Positions 47,701 to 59,477 of a DNA stretch of 64,000 nucleotides are shown here, in pieces (within the stretch, counting starts at the first letter, position 1; every line of letters begins with the position of its first letter). This stretch comes from Augochlora pura (Eukaryota; Arthropoda; Insecta; Hymenoptera; Halictidae): positions 4,402,001-4,466,000 of the forward strand of contig NC_135779.1 in the NCBI RefSeq assembly GCF_028453695.1, given 5' to 3'. Under the pieces are notes generated by a model. The model saw nothing but the letters and a program-made list of their open reading frames with translations, was not told the origin of the DNA and did not search any database. The position numbers were made by a program, and so were the translations under genes.

Positions 47701-48962
47701 GGCCGTGCACGGTAGATTGGACGATTCATAGCGCAATCTCTGGCGAACTGTTGTTGCATCGGACGAACGAACTTGACAATGCCGCGAGGCAATCTCGCGT
47801 TGGTGCGCGCGGCCGCGGAACATTGATTGTGTATGGTTGGAAGATTAAGAGAGATTTGATTTAGAAGTATGCCTGCGGAAAAGGATCGGTTGTAAAATCA
47901 TAAAGAATGGCGCTATCCTTGGGAACTTGTATTTTTCTGCGACCATTTAATTCTCAGCTGTTTCTCGTTTCTACAGTATTATAGCGAAGGGTTGCTAATT
48001 CGTGCCGATGTACCAAATCTCATCTCCTACGTTTCTCATATTATTATTGTATTTTGATGGCAATTGTATAATTTAAAAATTATTTCACAGATACGTGTAC
48101 AAATTTTACTGTATTAAGTTTTCGTTTGTTGATAGATGTTTTAAAAATCAGGCGAGCACAATGTTAATTTTTAGAGTACCCATTTAGTGTACTAAATTTA
48201 GTATACTTTATCGATTGAAAATCGATACAATGTAGTAATGAATAAACAATTTTATAAATTCCCTCGAATGAGAACCTAAAATAAAAAGGGCCAGGTTATT
48301 AACAATAATTATTCGCGTCGTTCTCAACGAATAAAATCATCCAAAGAACAGTCAAATTTTTCTTCACCGTCAAATTACACAAAATAACATCGTCGAACAA
48401 CGATTCAAATCACAGTTTTACTAAAAAGTCAACTGGAACAGTAAGAGAATGCTCAGAATGAACTTAAACTGAACTTAAACCGAAAGGTTAGGAGAACGTC
48501 TTGAAACGGACCCGTCGATCACCTCTGATCAATCAACTTTAAGCTCGTACAAATCGTATATACTGCAAGAGGATTCGTTTATAGAGCCATTCAGAGTTCG
48601 GCCACTCCGAGCGGAGCTAGAATAGAAGAACAAATTGGATGAATCCGGAGTCTATTTTCCGCTGGGCCGATGAACCTGCGAATCAGATCGCTTCCAGTTC
48701 CGGAGAACTAAAGTAGAACCGGGTTGACGAACGATCTTATCGATACGACGTTGATGCAATCTGGGAGACACGAATGGGACATTTATCGGCGAAGACAGGT
48801 GTACCTTGTCAGGTCGTATCGAAGGATCGAAGCTCGGGAATGGTGTTAGAGAATCTCGGGGGGAGAGAAGTTAGGCGATTATTAGATAATGGGATGTAGC
48901 GGTGCCCTTCTTACATACCGAATTGCAAGTTCTCGCGGAACCCCCGAAAAAAGGCAGAAACT
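47701..48962. other. GC flank, AT-rich valley, GC-rich shoulder
   Basis: AT-rich at about 47840-48480. No supported gene and no clear repeat. Confidence 0.5.
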
Positions 48963-48978
48963 CCCCCCCCCCCCCCCC
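48963..48978. repeat. Poly-C run (16 C) in C-rich tract
   Basis: Sixteen C in a row followed by TCCCCCCTC. The G strand could form a quadruplex and the C strand an i-motif. Length may be unreliable in sequencing. Confidence 0.9.
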
Positions 48979-49080
48979 TCCCCCCTCGACGGATCCCAGT
49001 TCGACGACGATCGAGTCGATCGATTCGTTTCGACTTCGTCTTCTGCCTGTAAACATCCTACAACAGTCGACGACACACAG

Positions 49081-49184
49081 TCTCGAACGGTCGAGATATA
49101 CACAACCTCCAGCAGTCGAGGTTCAAATTCGTTCGTTCAAGGTCTCCAGGAGTCGAGACATTATTCTACCTCCAGCGGTCGAGG
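49081..49184. repeat. Four small hairpins with different but paired stems
   Basis: Four repeats share a core of CCAGCAGTC-type sequence but carry different self-pairing arms: TCTCGA/TCGAGA (49081-49096), AACCTC/GAGGTT (49104-49123), GTCTC/GAGAC (49142-49159) and CCTC/GAGG (49169-49184). The arms change together so pairing is kept. They lie within a 137-codon plus frame (48889-49302) that has S, T, R and G-rich content and no recognised domain. Confidence 0.6.
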
Positions 49185-50130
49185 AAACAACAACGTAGTA
49201 CGCGCAACCACTGCTCTCTACCATTTGAATCCGTTAGCCAATATTATCTGGGCCTTACAATCCCAGAATGGTGGAGATACCACCCACGCGTCGATACCGT
49301 AGTGCTCGCATCGCAATTCAGGCAGGTTTATGCTAGATCCGTCCATCCCCTAATTTGACCAATTCGGTCACCTCGATTATAATTTGATCAGTCCCGCATC
49401 CGTCTCACCAAACCGTACAAATTGAACCGCGCAGTTTATAGGCCGATCGATAAATCTTCCCTCGCTCTAATTAGCGGCTCTAAACGCCGCGCATGATAGA
49501 TTTACGTCTCCTAATACCTTCTCCGTCTCGCTCATCGTCCCGATTTTATTTCCACGCAAAATGTCCAAAAAGTCGCTCCAGATCGTCCGCGTGACCACCT
49601 TTATGATCGCAAATTGTACGCTACTGTTGCTAATTGGTTTCCCAGCGATGTATCATTAGTCTATCATCAAGCCACCGGACCAAACTTTAATGATTAATGA
49701 CATGATAATGACGGTTTTTAAAATCTCGTTATCCCGTCGCCGTCTATGAAACGTCGTCGTCGTCGTCGTCGTCTTCGTTGTCGTGACGTTAATAGTTTAT
49801 TACGCCGCCTATAACGCTAATACCGAATGTTTGACGTGCCCGCGCGCACGGAACACGGTGACGGCACGACGCGGCTACACGTCGTGCGTTAAGGTTGTTG
49901 CCGCATAATGTCGCGCAACACTCCCGATTCGAATCATCCGCTACGGCACGCTGTTTGCACAGCTCTCTTCGGCCGAATGTACGAACATCTTCGAGTATTA
50001 AACCTCTTCGGGAGACCGTCGCTCGAAACGCGGAAACTCGCGCGCGAGCGCGCGCGCGCGCGTGTAACTGTTCATTTCCCACGGTTTTTGTCACGGGAAA
50101 CGTGTCGGTGGTTTTTAGTTTCGTGAAAAT
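49185..50130. other. GC-rich island with (GTC)n and (GC)n
   Basis: CGTCGTCGTCGTCGTCGTC at about 49752-49775 and an alternating GCGCGC run at about 50039-50063. Mirrored frames on both strands (about 100 codons) at 49789-50158. No gene called. Confidence 0.5.
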
Positions 50131-51182
50131 TAAGTGTTGGCTTAACAGTAAATATTAAAATGTGAATTATGTTGCAATGTTTCTACTATTTCTTCAATGT
50201 GTGGTTTGAGTGTATAAGTTTATTTCAGAGGAATTTGATATAAAAATAATATTATATATACAGGTTGTAAATGGACTTTCATAACTTCAAGGGGAATAAC
50301 GGTTTTAAATTATAAAAAATTATCGGATAAGTAATACTTATGGCAATAACGTAAATTTATTCTGCGGGTCTCAAACCTTCCGACGCAAATTACATTACGC
50401 ATTTTTGAATGAAATTATTGTATATACAATTATTATATTCTGTAATTTAAATAGTATTTTGCCGGCATTTTGCATGAGCATTTGATTCAATTCGCACAAC
50501 TTTTATTAACTTAAACTAGTTGTAATAATAAATATAATAGAAATCATCTGTAAAGCTGTCTTAGAAACTTGATAAACTCAACATTTTAAAATTGGACTCT
50601 GCACCGTCGTGCAAAATAAAATTATCCATTTATCTGCGCCTTAATTAATTTTAATGAACTTTATATAATACAATTAAATTATTAAACAAATCCGAAGTGA
50701 ACATTATTTACTGTTCCTTTCATTATTAAATAACGCTGTTTCCAACTATACAGACAACCGAAATTCACTATTTCTCTTCACTAAACAACGCTGTTTATTA
50801 AACAATCTGACAAAGTCTCCATCGTACGGTTTTCACTATCGCTTCTTAAAACTATAAAAATCGAGATAAAATTAACAGGTGGTTGAATGAAGCGCGATCG
50901 GCGATTCTTCTCGCGGCAGCGGCAATAATAGAAATCCGCGTTCGCGCGAGATTAAAATCGAAATAAACAAACTAAAGTATGCGATGCGGTGTGCGCAAAC
51001 GTGTACAGCGTGCGGGAAAAATGTGTCAAATCGTGGCAAGGGCCCGGCGGGACGGGGGGGTTTAATTCAGTATTCCAACGTTCAGCGATTCCCTGCCCAC
51101 TTCCTGTTTCTCACAACGGCGAGTCATAGTTTGCGCGCCGCGTACGCGTTGTCGGAAAAAGTAGACGACGAGGACGGCGATA
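50131..51182. other. AT-rich valley then GC-rich shoulder
   Basis: No gene or clear repeat. A TATACAGGTTGTAAATGGAC stretch at 50268 vaguely resembles transposon termini but has no partner. Confidence 0.5.
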
Positions 51183-51590
51183 GAGAGAGAGAGGAAAAGA
51201 GACAGACAGATTAAAGAGAGAGAAATAGAGAGAGAGAGAGAGAGAGAGAAATAGGGAAAGAAAGCGACAGAAATAGAAAGAGGGAAATAGGGAGAAATAG
51301 AGAAAGAAAGAGAGAGAAATAGAAAGAGGGAAATAGAGAAAGAAGAATAGAGAAATAGGGAGAAATAGAGAAAGAAAGAGAGAGAAATAGAAAGAGGGAA
51401 ATAGAGAAAGAAAAATAGAGAAATAGGGAGAAATAGAGAAAGAAGGAGAGAGAAATAGAAAGAGGGAAATAGAGAAAGAAAAATAGAGAAATAGGGAGAA
51501 ATAGAGAAAGAAGGAGAGAGAAATAGGAAGAGGGAAATAGAGAAAGAAAAAGAGAGAGATAGAGAAAGAAAGATAGAGAGAGATGTATCG
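51183..51590. repeat. Polypurine minisatellite, 68-bp unit
   Basis: Almost entirely A and G with T only in ATAG. AAATAGAAAGAGGG recurs at 51317, 51385, 51453 and 51521 in exact 68-bp register, with an incomplete unit before. Minus-strand frames of 152-327 codons pass through it as SLFLY/SIS repeats and are not genes. Confidence 0.95.
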
Positions 51591-52039
51591 AGAGTAGGGA
51601 CGAGAAGAGGAACAAGAAAGGGAGGAGCTCCGAGACGAGAAAAAAGACGGCACCGCGTTGTCTTCGCAATTGCGCCGTGGTATCTCGATGAGACCGAATG
51701 GAATATGTGCGCGGGCAAAAACCGGGGATCGATCACGGATCCTATCGGCACCGTGATCCCGTCGGACTTCCGACGATCGAACATCCGGGACACCGTTACG
51801 CCACCGTGCCGCGAACCACGGTGCGCGCCGAGGCGTTCGATCAACCGGGAAATTAATCTCGCCGACATGATACTTAATATTCGACGAAATGTCTCGGATG
51901 GAAACCTTCGGTGGCGTGGATGAAGAACGTTCCCCAGGGCCACCCCGGTGTCTACGGCCGATTCCCGGTCGATTATCCGGTAAATTGATGCTGCACGGTG
52001 CGAGGGACGTAACGAGTGCAATTATCAGAAATAACGCGG
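51591..52039. other. GC-rich spacer
   Basis: GC-rich sequence between opposed purine and pyrimidine tracts. No gene recognised. Confidence 0.5.
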
Positions 52040-52265
52040 TCCTCTCTCTTTCTATCTTTCCGTGTTTTTCTTGCCCTCTCTTTCTTCCCCACATTCTGTC
52101 TTTCCGTCTTTATTTCTCTCTCTATCTATCTCTCTATCTCTTCCTTTTTCTCTCTCTCATCCCTCTATCTATCTATCGATCTTTCTCTCTGTGACTCTGT
52201 CTGTCTCTCTCTCTCTCTCTCTCTGTGTCTCTGTCTGTCTATCTCTCTTTCTATCCATCTATCCT
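52040..52265. repeat. Polypyrimidine (CT-rich) tract
   Basis: CTCTCT, TCTATCTATC and TCTGTCTGTC runs. Roughly inverse to the purine tract at 51183-51590, so long intrastrand pairing is possible. Confidence 0.9.
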
Positions 52266-52546
52266 CCTCTTCTCTTTTCGCGCCGTCCTCTCCATTTCTC
52301 GGCACACCGCTCGTAATTTGCCGCTCTCGTTCGTTCCCCGTCGCCTATCCACGCCGATCGGACCCTGGGCACCAACAACGAATTAAACGCACTTTAATGA
52401 GACGATTTTCCAGTCACCTCTCGCTACGTACGGGCCGAGAGAGCGGACGCTTAACGAGCCTGCGTGCGTGAAGTCGAAAAATAAAGAGACTCCGCGAGAG
52501 AGGCGTGGTGAGGCTGACTGACGTGAAGTGAAAAACAGAGGGAGAC

Positions 52547-52625
52547 AGGGGCGATAGAGAAAGAAAGAGAGAGTGATATAGAGAGAGAGAGAGAGAGACA
52601 GTGAGTGAGAGAGAGAGAGTGAGAA
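52547..52625. repeat. (GA)-rich tract
   Basis: GA runs with AGTGA interruptions; again opposed to the CT tract about 280 bp upstream. Confidence 0.9.
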
Positions 52626-53489
52626 GATCGGACGAACCTCTCGAAGAACGCGAGAGACCTCCGGGGCCCCTGAAGGGACGATCGCCGAGGCGAGATTGAA
52701 ATTAAAATCAATTAGCCTCGGGTGTGTGATCACTAATCCGCCAGGTCGGCCGCGTCACGTGACGGGGAGACCCTGACACGGCCACGGGGCTCTCTGAACG
52801 TTCTCTGTTAAGACGACGATCGTAACGAATTACCGAGATCGATACTGACGGGGCGAGACGCGCAGCGGCAAAAATCGATGTTGATAATGAATTCGGGAGG
52901 CTGGTAAAAACTGGATTGATGCTCGAGGGCGTAAATTGCCTGGTGGTCCGCCGCTCGGATGCTATAGGGAGAAGGTGGCTGTTGTGGGCGAACTTATACA
53001 GGGCGGTAAATATGGTCTCTGTTAAGGTGATCTTACGGAAGATTGCACGATGGGAAAGACGATTGGTATTGAGTAACAATTGCGATGCAAAATGTAGTTT
53101 TTTTTATCGAGAATATTATTTTCGCAAATTTTTGTAATCGACGATGTTAATTGTATTATTTATGTCGGCCGGTATTTACTATAGTCAGCGTACCTGGTAT
53201 TTAAATAGTCATCGTAGTTACTATACATTTGGATGCGCAATGAATGACTTGACCTTAAAGTCTCCTTTAACTCGCGACATAAAAATGAAGTTATTGTTCG
53301 CCGCGATGGCAATAACACGCAATGCTATACGATGCAATAAAACGGCGCACTTAAATGCGAATCAACGTCGATAACCTTGGATATTCCGAAAGAAATTACC
53401 TTGAGGGAAAACTATTTTTTCCATCGGATTTGTTCGTTGACTAAGGTCAAGTTTCATGTATGAAAATGATTTGTAACATCGCTATTAAT
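52626..53489. other. GC-rich to mixed spacer
   Basis: GC-rich to about 53000. Short frames (73-123 codons) are unrecognised. Confidence 0.5.
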
Positions 53490-53740
53490 GAAGATCCAGG
53501 TAGAAGCGTTTTCAGGTTGGCCACCCTGTATACAAGGTGTTCAGGAAATTGTGAAAAAATTCGTCAGTAATGTGCGGCCACAGATTCAGCAAGGTGATTT
53601 CTATTCCGAGCGAGGCACCATTTTGTCAGTGCGGTTGGAATAAGTGGAACTGTCTGACCATAGTCAGACCTTTGGAGCAACACTTCGAATTTAGATCCGG
53701 TCCTCTAGAATTAGTTACAAAGCCCTTCAATTAAAATCTT
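53490..53740. mobile_element. Possible transposon remnant (CACCCTGTATAC motif)
   Basis: GGCCACCCTGTATACAAGGTGTTC at 53520-53543 has the inverse pair CACC(C)TGTATACA(A)GGTG. Similar CACCCTGTATA words are common at insect repeat ends. GTCTGACCATAGTCAGAC at about 53656-53673 is another inverted repeat. No boundaries or target duplication could be fixed. Confidence 0.25.
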
Positions 53741-53940
53741 TCATTCGATTTTTTAATTTTGTGATTTGTTCTTTTCGTTAATAGAAACAAATTAGTCATC
53801 TTAACTGACTCTTTAGGTTTAGCATTAAGAAAATAGAAAAATTAATTAAACAAATTTGGAATTCTGTTAAAATTTCGATTAAAGACCCAAGCATCGATAT
53901 CGAAACGAAGGCAGAACGATGGAATTCTAATAAGCATTGA

Positions 53941-54017
53941 ATGTCTTAAAGACGTCCGTTTTACGTCCATTTTAGGTCTGGACGTCTCACACTCTTAAAT
54001 TGACGTCTTTAAGCCAT
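53941..54017. repeat. Foldback element with 16-bp ACGTC-containing arms
   Basis: Arms 53941-53956 and 54002-54017 are complementary with one mismatch, including the perfect CTTAAAGACGTC/GACGTCTTTAAG. Two more ACGTC words lie between. Looks like a short palindromic repeat or decayed MITE. Confidence 0.65.
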
Positions 54018-54940
54018 CTTAAGCGTTTATACTATAATAGCAAATTAGACTCACGGCGAAGATTTTATAGTTTAATAATCTATTAAATGTAGATGATATT
54101 TATTTCCTCTAAATGGAAACAAAATTCGATTTCTTTGTTATCGAAGCCCAAGAACGAAATTAAATGGAGACATACAAGAATTAAAAATTGTGTCGTTGCG
54201 TCACAGAAAATATTAAGGATGAAAATACTGATACTAATAACTAGACTACTAGTTGAAAATAAATAAAAATCAAAATAAATACAAAGAAGTACAAAATAAA
54301 AATAAATCAAATTAAAAATAAATAAAAATACTAATCGACACGATTGTACAAAAAGCATAAGGGGTTAATGACAATCGCGAACGTCCTGCGCCAGTGGTCT
54401 TCGCGCCGGGTTGGCTCCGATGATCCGGCGTCGCCTGGAAACAGCATCCGAGCAATCGGTGCATAATAAACGTAATTGCGGTTTGCCGTGCGCGAGCGTG
54501 CACGGAAACGCGTAAACTACGGCGTCGCCGCACGATACTTGCTCAGGTCGCCGAGGGGTCCCCTTAAGTGGAAACGTGAGAAACAGGAACCGCCGGGATG
54601 CGGCTTATCGGCGCTATAGCGATCTCTTGGTCGCGTTATCGGCAACAAAAAAAGAAAAAAATAAAGAAAGAAATAATTGTCGTTCCATCCACGGGCGCCC
54701 GCCTTCCCTCGACATTAGGGATCGCCGCCAGGCGGACCCGGCGACGCTATCGCCGCGACGCGCCGGGGCCCCGTATCGACGATAATTAGCCGATCGAATA
54801 ACAAATCAGCGCTTGTTACGGCGTTATAGAAATTTGCTGCCAAGTACTCGCCGTTTCTATCCTGTTCTTGCACGCGACGATCGTTCCCGATCGAGGATCA
54901 TTTTTATCGATGCCGCGGCCGATCCGCAACCGGTCGGCTA
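54018..54940. other. AT-rich valley then GC-rich island
   Basis: AT-rich frames at 54083-54358 are composition-driven. GC-rich after 54370. No gene recognised. Confidence 0.5.
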
Positions 54941-55035
54941 TCTCCTTTTCGAATGATCGCTGTTCCCCCTCTCCTCGGTGGCGACTAAAATTTATTTATT
55001 TATCTATCTCCTTTCCGAATGATCGCTGTCCCCCC
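54941..55035. repeat. 66-bp direct duplication
   Basis: TCTCCTTT(T/C)CGAATGATCG then CTGT(T/C)CCCCCTCTCCTCGGT occurs starting at 54941 and 55007. Confidence 0.85.
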
Positions 55036-55192
55036 TCTCCTCGGTTCGGAAATATTTTAACACGCTCCGCGATTCAACGCCGTTACGATTTACAAAGAAA
55101 TTTACTGAAATACGCGAACCTGGGGATTAATCGAATTTGGGGCTGTTTGTTGTTTACCGGGACAGGAAATCGAGTTTCGGTTCAAGTAATTC

Positions 55193-55267
55193 GCGAGCAT
55201 TCAGAGATGCCACGAATGCGGGATATAATTTATTGTGAGCTACTTTGCGAGCATTCAGAGATGCCAC
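55193..55267. repeat. 54-bp spaced perfect direct repeat
   Basis: A 21-bp sequence beginning GCGAGCATTCAGAGATG is identical at 55193-55213 and 55247-55267. Confidence 0.85.
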
Positions 55268-56024
55268 TTAGGTGAAATAATTGACTAGTTGTAACCTGAT
55301 TACTTAGCGTTTTTCTAGGTTAGTTTGTTAAAAATAAAAATTCAAGGAGAGCTACTTTTAGTAAATAAAACATCCCCCGCTGAGAAAAGAAAGCACAATT
55401 CTTGTCACTTCTTTTATAATTAATTACATCCTCAATCTTTCTATATACAGTTTTACTATATTATATAATTTAATTTGTTCTATTTGCAAATATTCTTTTC
55501 CATCGAATATTGTTGTTAAGCGCGACGTTCCCAATGGATATTCTTCGCCGGTGCTATTAAAAGATACAAACGTCGGACGGAATTGAATTGGACAAGCGGT
55601 ATCCGTGGCGGTTTCCGATTTGATTTATAATTTTCACGTTTCATTAAATTTCTGCGACCGATGAAGAATTATCCGCGTATGCTAATGATTCGCAACCAGT
55701 TCTCGAAAACGTCTTTACGTTTCTTACCGATATTAAATCCCTTCTTTTTTTTTTACGGCGACGCGTCTTATTATTAGTTCCCGCGATGAACTCGGAGCAT
55801 TCGGTTCATCATTCTATGGTAGACGATCGGGACGATGATCATCGTACTGGTAATAATTACCAGACTGTACTTTACGTGAGCGGGAAAAAATTGGAGCGAA
55901 ATAAGAAGCAGCAAAAATTCCGAGGAAATTAAGGCGTGCTGTTTCATTGCATTCTTCCCTGTTTGTTGCAAGCGATGCAGAAAATTATTCTGCGCGGAGA
56001 TTCAAAGTCTAGCAACATTAATTC
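55268..56024. other. Spacer without recognised features
   Basis: AT-rich with a moderately GC-rich part near 55510-55720. No gene or repeat recognised. Confidence 0.5.
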
Positions 56025-56303
56025 TTTACTATAGTATTTATATATTTTTTACAGAGTAACGAAACAATTGACTGATCGATTTTAAGTACAGAATAAATAA
56101 AAATAAAGTGCAGTAAGCACTTATTAATGCACAATATTAATCTAAAAATTATTGTCTCGAATTTTTTGGTATACTGTTTATATATTTTTAACAGAGTAAC
56201 GAAACGATAGATTAATCGATTAAATATAGAATAAATAAAAATAAAGTGCAGCAAATACTTATTAATACACAATATTAACCCAGAAATTAATGTCTCGAAT
56301 TTG
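56025..56303. repeat. 140-bp tandem duplication
   Basis: ACAGAGTAACGAAAC starts at 56051 and 56191. The shared GAATAAATAAAAATAAAGTG, CTTATTAAT and TGTCTCGAATTT follow in order. Agreement is high (about 85% by eye), the youngest of the local duplications. Confidence 0.9.
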
Positions 56304-56437
56304 AGTCCCCGCGTCGCCGAAAACCGCAACCATAACAGATGCTTGAAAAGGATGCCACTTCAGCACTGTGTCGAAATAGATTGAAAAATAGAGAGAGAGA
56401 TCGAACGATCCTCTCAGGAATCCCACGTGGACTAACG

Positions 56438-56483
<46 letters not shown>

Positions 56484-57002
56484 AGAGAGATAGAGATCCT
56501 CCTTGTCCCCGTTAAAAGCGGCTCCGCCGGCGAACTTATCGAAGCCGGTTTATGAAGCGTCCGAATCGAATTTTTCCGGCAACAACGGCGCATAATCATT
56601 ATATCAGACGCGCCGGTTTAACCAGTCCCGATAAAATCTTTCCCATGCTAAATATACCGCAGCGCCGGCTAAATCCGTATCGCTGATTCGAGGCGTTAAA
56701 TCGTGCGGCTCGGGGCCGGTCGCGAAAACCGGGCTTCTCTCTGGCCCTTGCGAGCCGCAACAACGCTGTAATTAATTTTGCCGTTCTTGTTGGACTCGTT
56801 ACGTCCCGTAGAATCCGTGTCGTCCGGTCCCCCAGGCACGTCCCACGGATTACTGGACGAATCTTTTTACCTCACCGCAGACCTCCTCAATGTCAATCAC
56901 GATGATTTACGCCATCGAAATCGCGAATGAGTTACGCAATGATCGGGTATTGTTTCAGCATAGAATTTTCAATTTATTTGAATTTCTATTATCTGTTTTA
57001 TT
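56304..57002. other. GC-rich island with GA tract
   Basis: A GA run at about 56442-56496 with GATGGA and GATAGA interruptions. No gene recognised. Confidence 0.55.
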
Positions 57003-57222
57003 TTTAAAATTGGTATACTATATTTGGAATTGATATATTAAATTTTAAATCAATATATCATATTTAAAATTAATATGTCATATTTAAAATTAATATGTCA
57101 TATTTAAAATTAATATATCATATTTAAAATTAATATATCATATTTAAAATTAATATATCATATTTAAAATTATTATATTAAATTTTAAATTAATATGTCA
57201 TATTTAAGATTATTTTAACATT
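57003..57222. repeat. 20-bp minisatellite (TTTAAAATTAATATATCATA)n, 11 copies
   Basis: Exact 20-bp register for about 11 copies. The central copies are nearly identical and the edge copies degenerate. Confidence 0.95.
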
Positions 57223-57311
57223 TATTATTTCATAATTTTATTTAAAATTATAGAAAATATAAAAGGATGATGTAGTCTGTGATGGAAAGTGAGTTTTTGA
57301 AGAATTTTGCA

Positions 57312-57411
57312 NNNNNNNNNNNNNNNNNNNNNNNNNNNNNNNNNNNNNNNNNNNNNNNNNNNNNNNNNNNNNNNNNNNNNNNNNNNNNNNNNNNNNNNNN
57401 NNNNNNNNNNN
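57312..57411. other. Assembly gap (100 N)
   Basis: Exactly 100 N. It follows the 20-bp minisatellite by 90 bp, so unresolved repeat sequence may be the cause. Confidence 0.99.
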
Positions 57412-57478
57412 ATTTATTCAACCTAACCTTCGGCGATATCTATAAAAATGATTTTAGCACATGCACGAACAATTTTAA

Positions 57479-57560
57479 CCCTTTGCACTCCAAGCTATTT
57501 CGACCGTAAATCTGAAATAAAATTTCCGACTCGTAGAATTTTGTGACTGATATCAAAGGG
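57479..57560. mobile_element. Internally deleted MITE of the CCCTTTGCACTCGA family, 82 bp
   Basis: TTAA on both sides (57475-57478, 57561-57564). The left end CCCTTTGCACTCCAAGC and the following GTAAATCTGAAAT match the inverse of the right end of the 37608 copy; the right end is TATCAAAGGG. Most of the interior is missing. Confidence 0.75.
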
Positions 57561-57564
57561 TTAA

Positions 57565-58576
57565 TGGCGCTGCAGAGTCGCCGCTCGACTGCGAAGAGTT
57601 AACGTTGCCGCGGATCCGCCACGGTCATTGTAGTCGATCTGGTTCTGGACGTTAACGGGTTAACTCCGCCTCCTCCCACGTTCGCGGAATCGCCGCGCGT
57701 AGAATTAATGCGCGCTCGCGGTGGAACGCCGATGAGTTGGCCGGCAACTTTTAGCCGCGATTAATCGCGGGCCGTGCTCGGACGATGAATAATCCGCGAT
57801 CCGAAAAATCAATAAAGTAAACGGCCGGTAATTAATTTCGCGAGACCCAAGGTAATCGCGATGGTAGGCCGCGCCGATGGCGCGTGTACGCTTATCGCGC
57901 CGCGTACAACCGGCCGGGCACCGGGGGAACGCTTGACCACGGTGACATTAAAATCAACGAGAACGATTACCAGCTAATTGATACTAACGTTTTCATCTTT
58001 CAACCGCGGCCGAGTGTCCCGTCCTCCTGCCTCCTCCCTCCTACCGCCCCCCCCTTCGTTCTCCGCCGCGTCGCGGACACCGCGGAACGTGTCAATGTGT
58101 TCTCTAATCCGCGATTTATTGCGAATACTCGCGGACCGTGTGTCTTGATCAGCGGATCGCCATTCGAGCCTTGTACACCGTCGTCAGAATTACGTGGCAC
58201 GGTGTTATGGTGTGGTATGGTGTTAGTCTTTCATCGCTATTATTTGTTATTTTAATTATTATTTGTTGTTGTTGTTGTTATTATTATTATTATCAGCTGT
58301 TGATGTTATTGTTACTATTTGTTGTCATTCTTATTATTATTAACCATTGTTGTTGGTTATGTTGTAATATTATTAATATTATTAGCTGTCGTTGTTTATT
58401 GCAAGTTTATTTATTTCAGCGTGGTCGCATTAACTGCGAGGTTGTTAACCACTCGTCCCACGATTAACTGTACAAGATCTGAGAAAAGGTTATGTCATGG
58501 CTATTATCATAGACGTTTTCTACATCGATAGAGATTTCTTCTAAAGACATCTACTGTATAACATAGAACGTCAAAC
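57565..58576. other. GC-rich island ending in TTG/TTA triplet runs
   Basis: GC-rich to about 58200 with a 123-codon plus frame (57884-58255) of unrecognised content. TTGTTGTTGTTGTTATTATT at about 58264-58292 and similar runs to 58400. No gene called. Confidence 0.5.
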
Positions 58577-58580
58577 TTAA

Positions 58581-58808
58581 CCCTTCGCACTCGAAGCCAT
58601 TTTTACTGAAAATATGAAATCGTTATCCTGGTTGATAATATCTCTATTTAACGAAATAAACTTTTATGCAAATTGATTCTTGCGACTCGTATCAATGGTT
58701 CCACTTTTAATAATATTTTCAACTCACGCTTCGTTAGTATGAAAATTATTTTAAAAGGTTTATTGAACAATTTTGGTGGTGCCTCGGTCACCATTCGAGT
58801 GCAAAGGG
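58581..58808. mobile_element. CCCTTTGCACTCGA-family MITE, inverse orientation, 228 bp
   Basis: TTAA on both sides (58577-58580, 58809-58812). Terminal repeats CCCTTCGCACTCGA and TCGAGTGCAAAGGG match over 13 of 14 bp. GGTGGTGCCTCGGTCACCATTC at the right is the inverse of the left subterminal block of the 37608 copy, so the element is in the opposite orientation. Confidence 0.9.
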
Positions 58809-58812
58809 TTAA

Positions 58813-59477
58813 TCGACCGTCCCGTCGGAGCCGCGGCCCCCGCGGAAATTCAAAGCCGTAGGTGTAGAAAATGATATTCCGTACGTGTGCAATCAACACG
58901 CTCAACCCGTTAGATATTACGAGCTTGCCGTGTGCGACGGAGTCGAAGAAAGAAAGAGAAAGAGAGAGAGAGAAAGAAAGAGAAAGAGAGAGAGAGAGAG
59001 AGGAATAGAGGAGGAAAAACAGACACGGCTGGTCGCCCCGTTAGATCAAATCTAGGCCGTTCCGCGCATTTCTAAAACGCCTTGACATTAGGGGCGCTGC
59101 ACGGGATGCACTCGGCCTTCATACTAATATCGGCCTGGAACATACGCGGTTTTTCTCGATGAAAAATCGCCGAGGTAAACGTCCTTGTCCGCTGTCGTGC
59201 TCCTGTTACCCACTGGCTCATTGTGTGCGTGCCCCCGAAACTAAACGCGCTTCCTTGTTCTCTTCCATTTTCATTTAGGGTAGCCTATACAGCGATTCAC
59301 TATTTCAACATGAATGCTACATAATCGATAGAAAGTTTATCGTTCAAATTGAATAATTAATATTGTTGCCATTGATATAAAAAGATTTAAGGAAGAATTG
59401 ACAAATTCAGGATTTTTGTAAAATGTATTTGGAAATGTGAAAATTATTAATTGTTAGGAGGTAGATAAAATTAATCA
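58813..59477. other. GC-rich shoulder with GA tract
   Basis: A GAAAGAAAGAGAAAGAGAGA-type purine tract at about 58944-59008. GC-rich to about 59270, AT-rich after. No gene recognised. Confidence 0.5.

Noticed and set aside
51062..52094. Minus-strand frames of 319 and 327 codons, the longest in the window
   Set aside because: Over half is SLFLYFS-type translation of the 68-bp purine minisatellite, in several frames at once.
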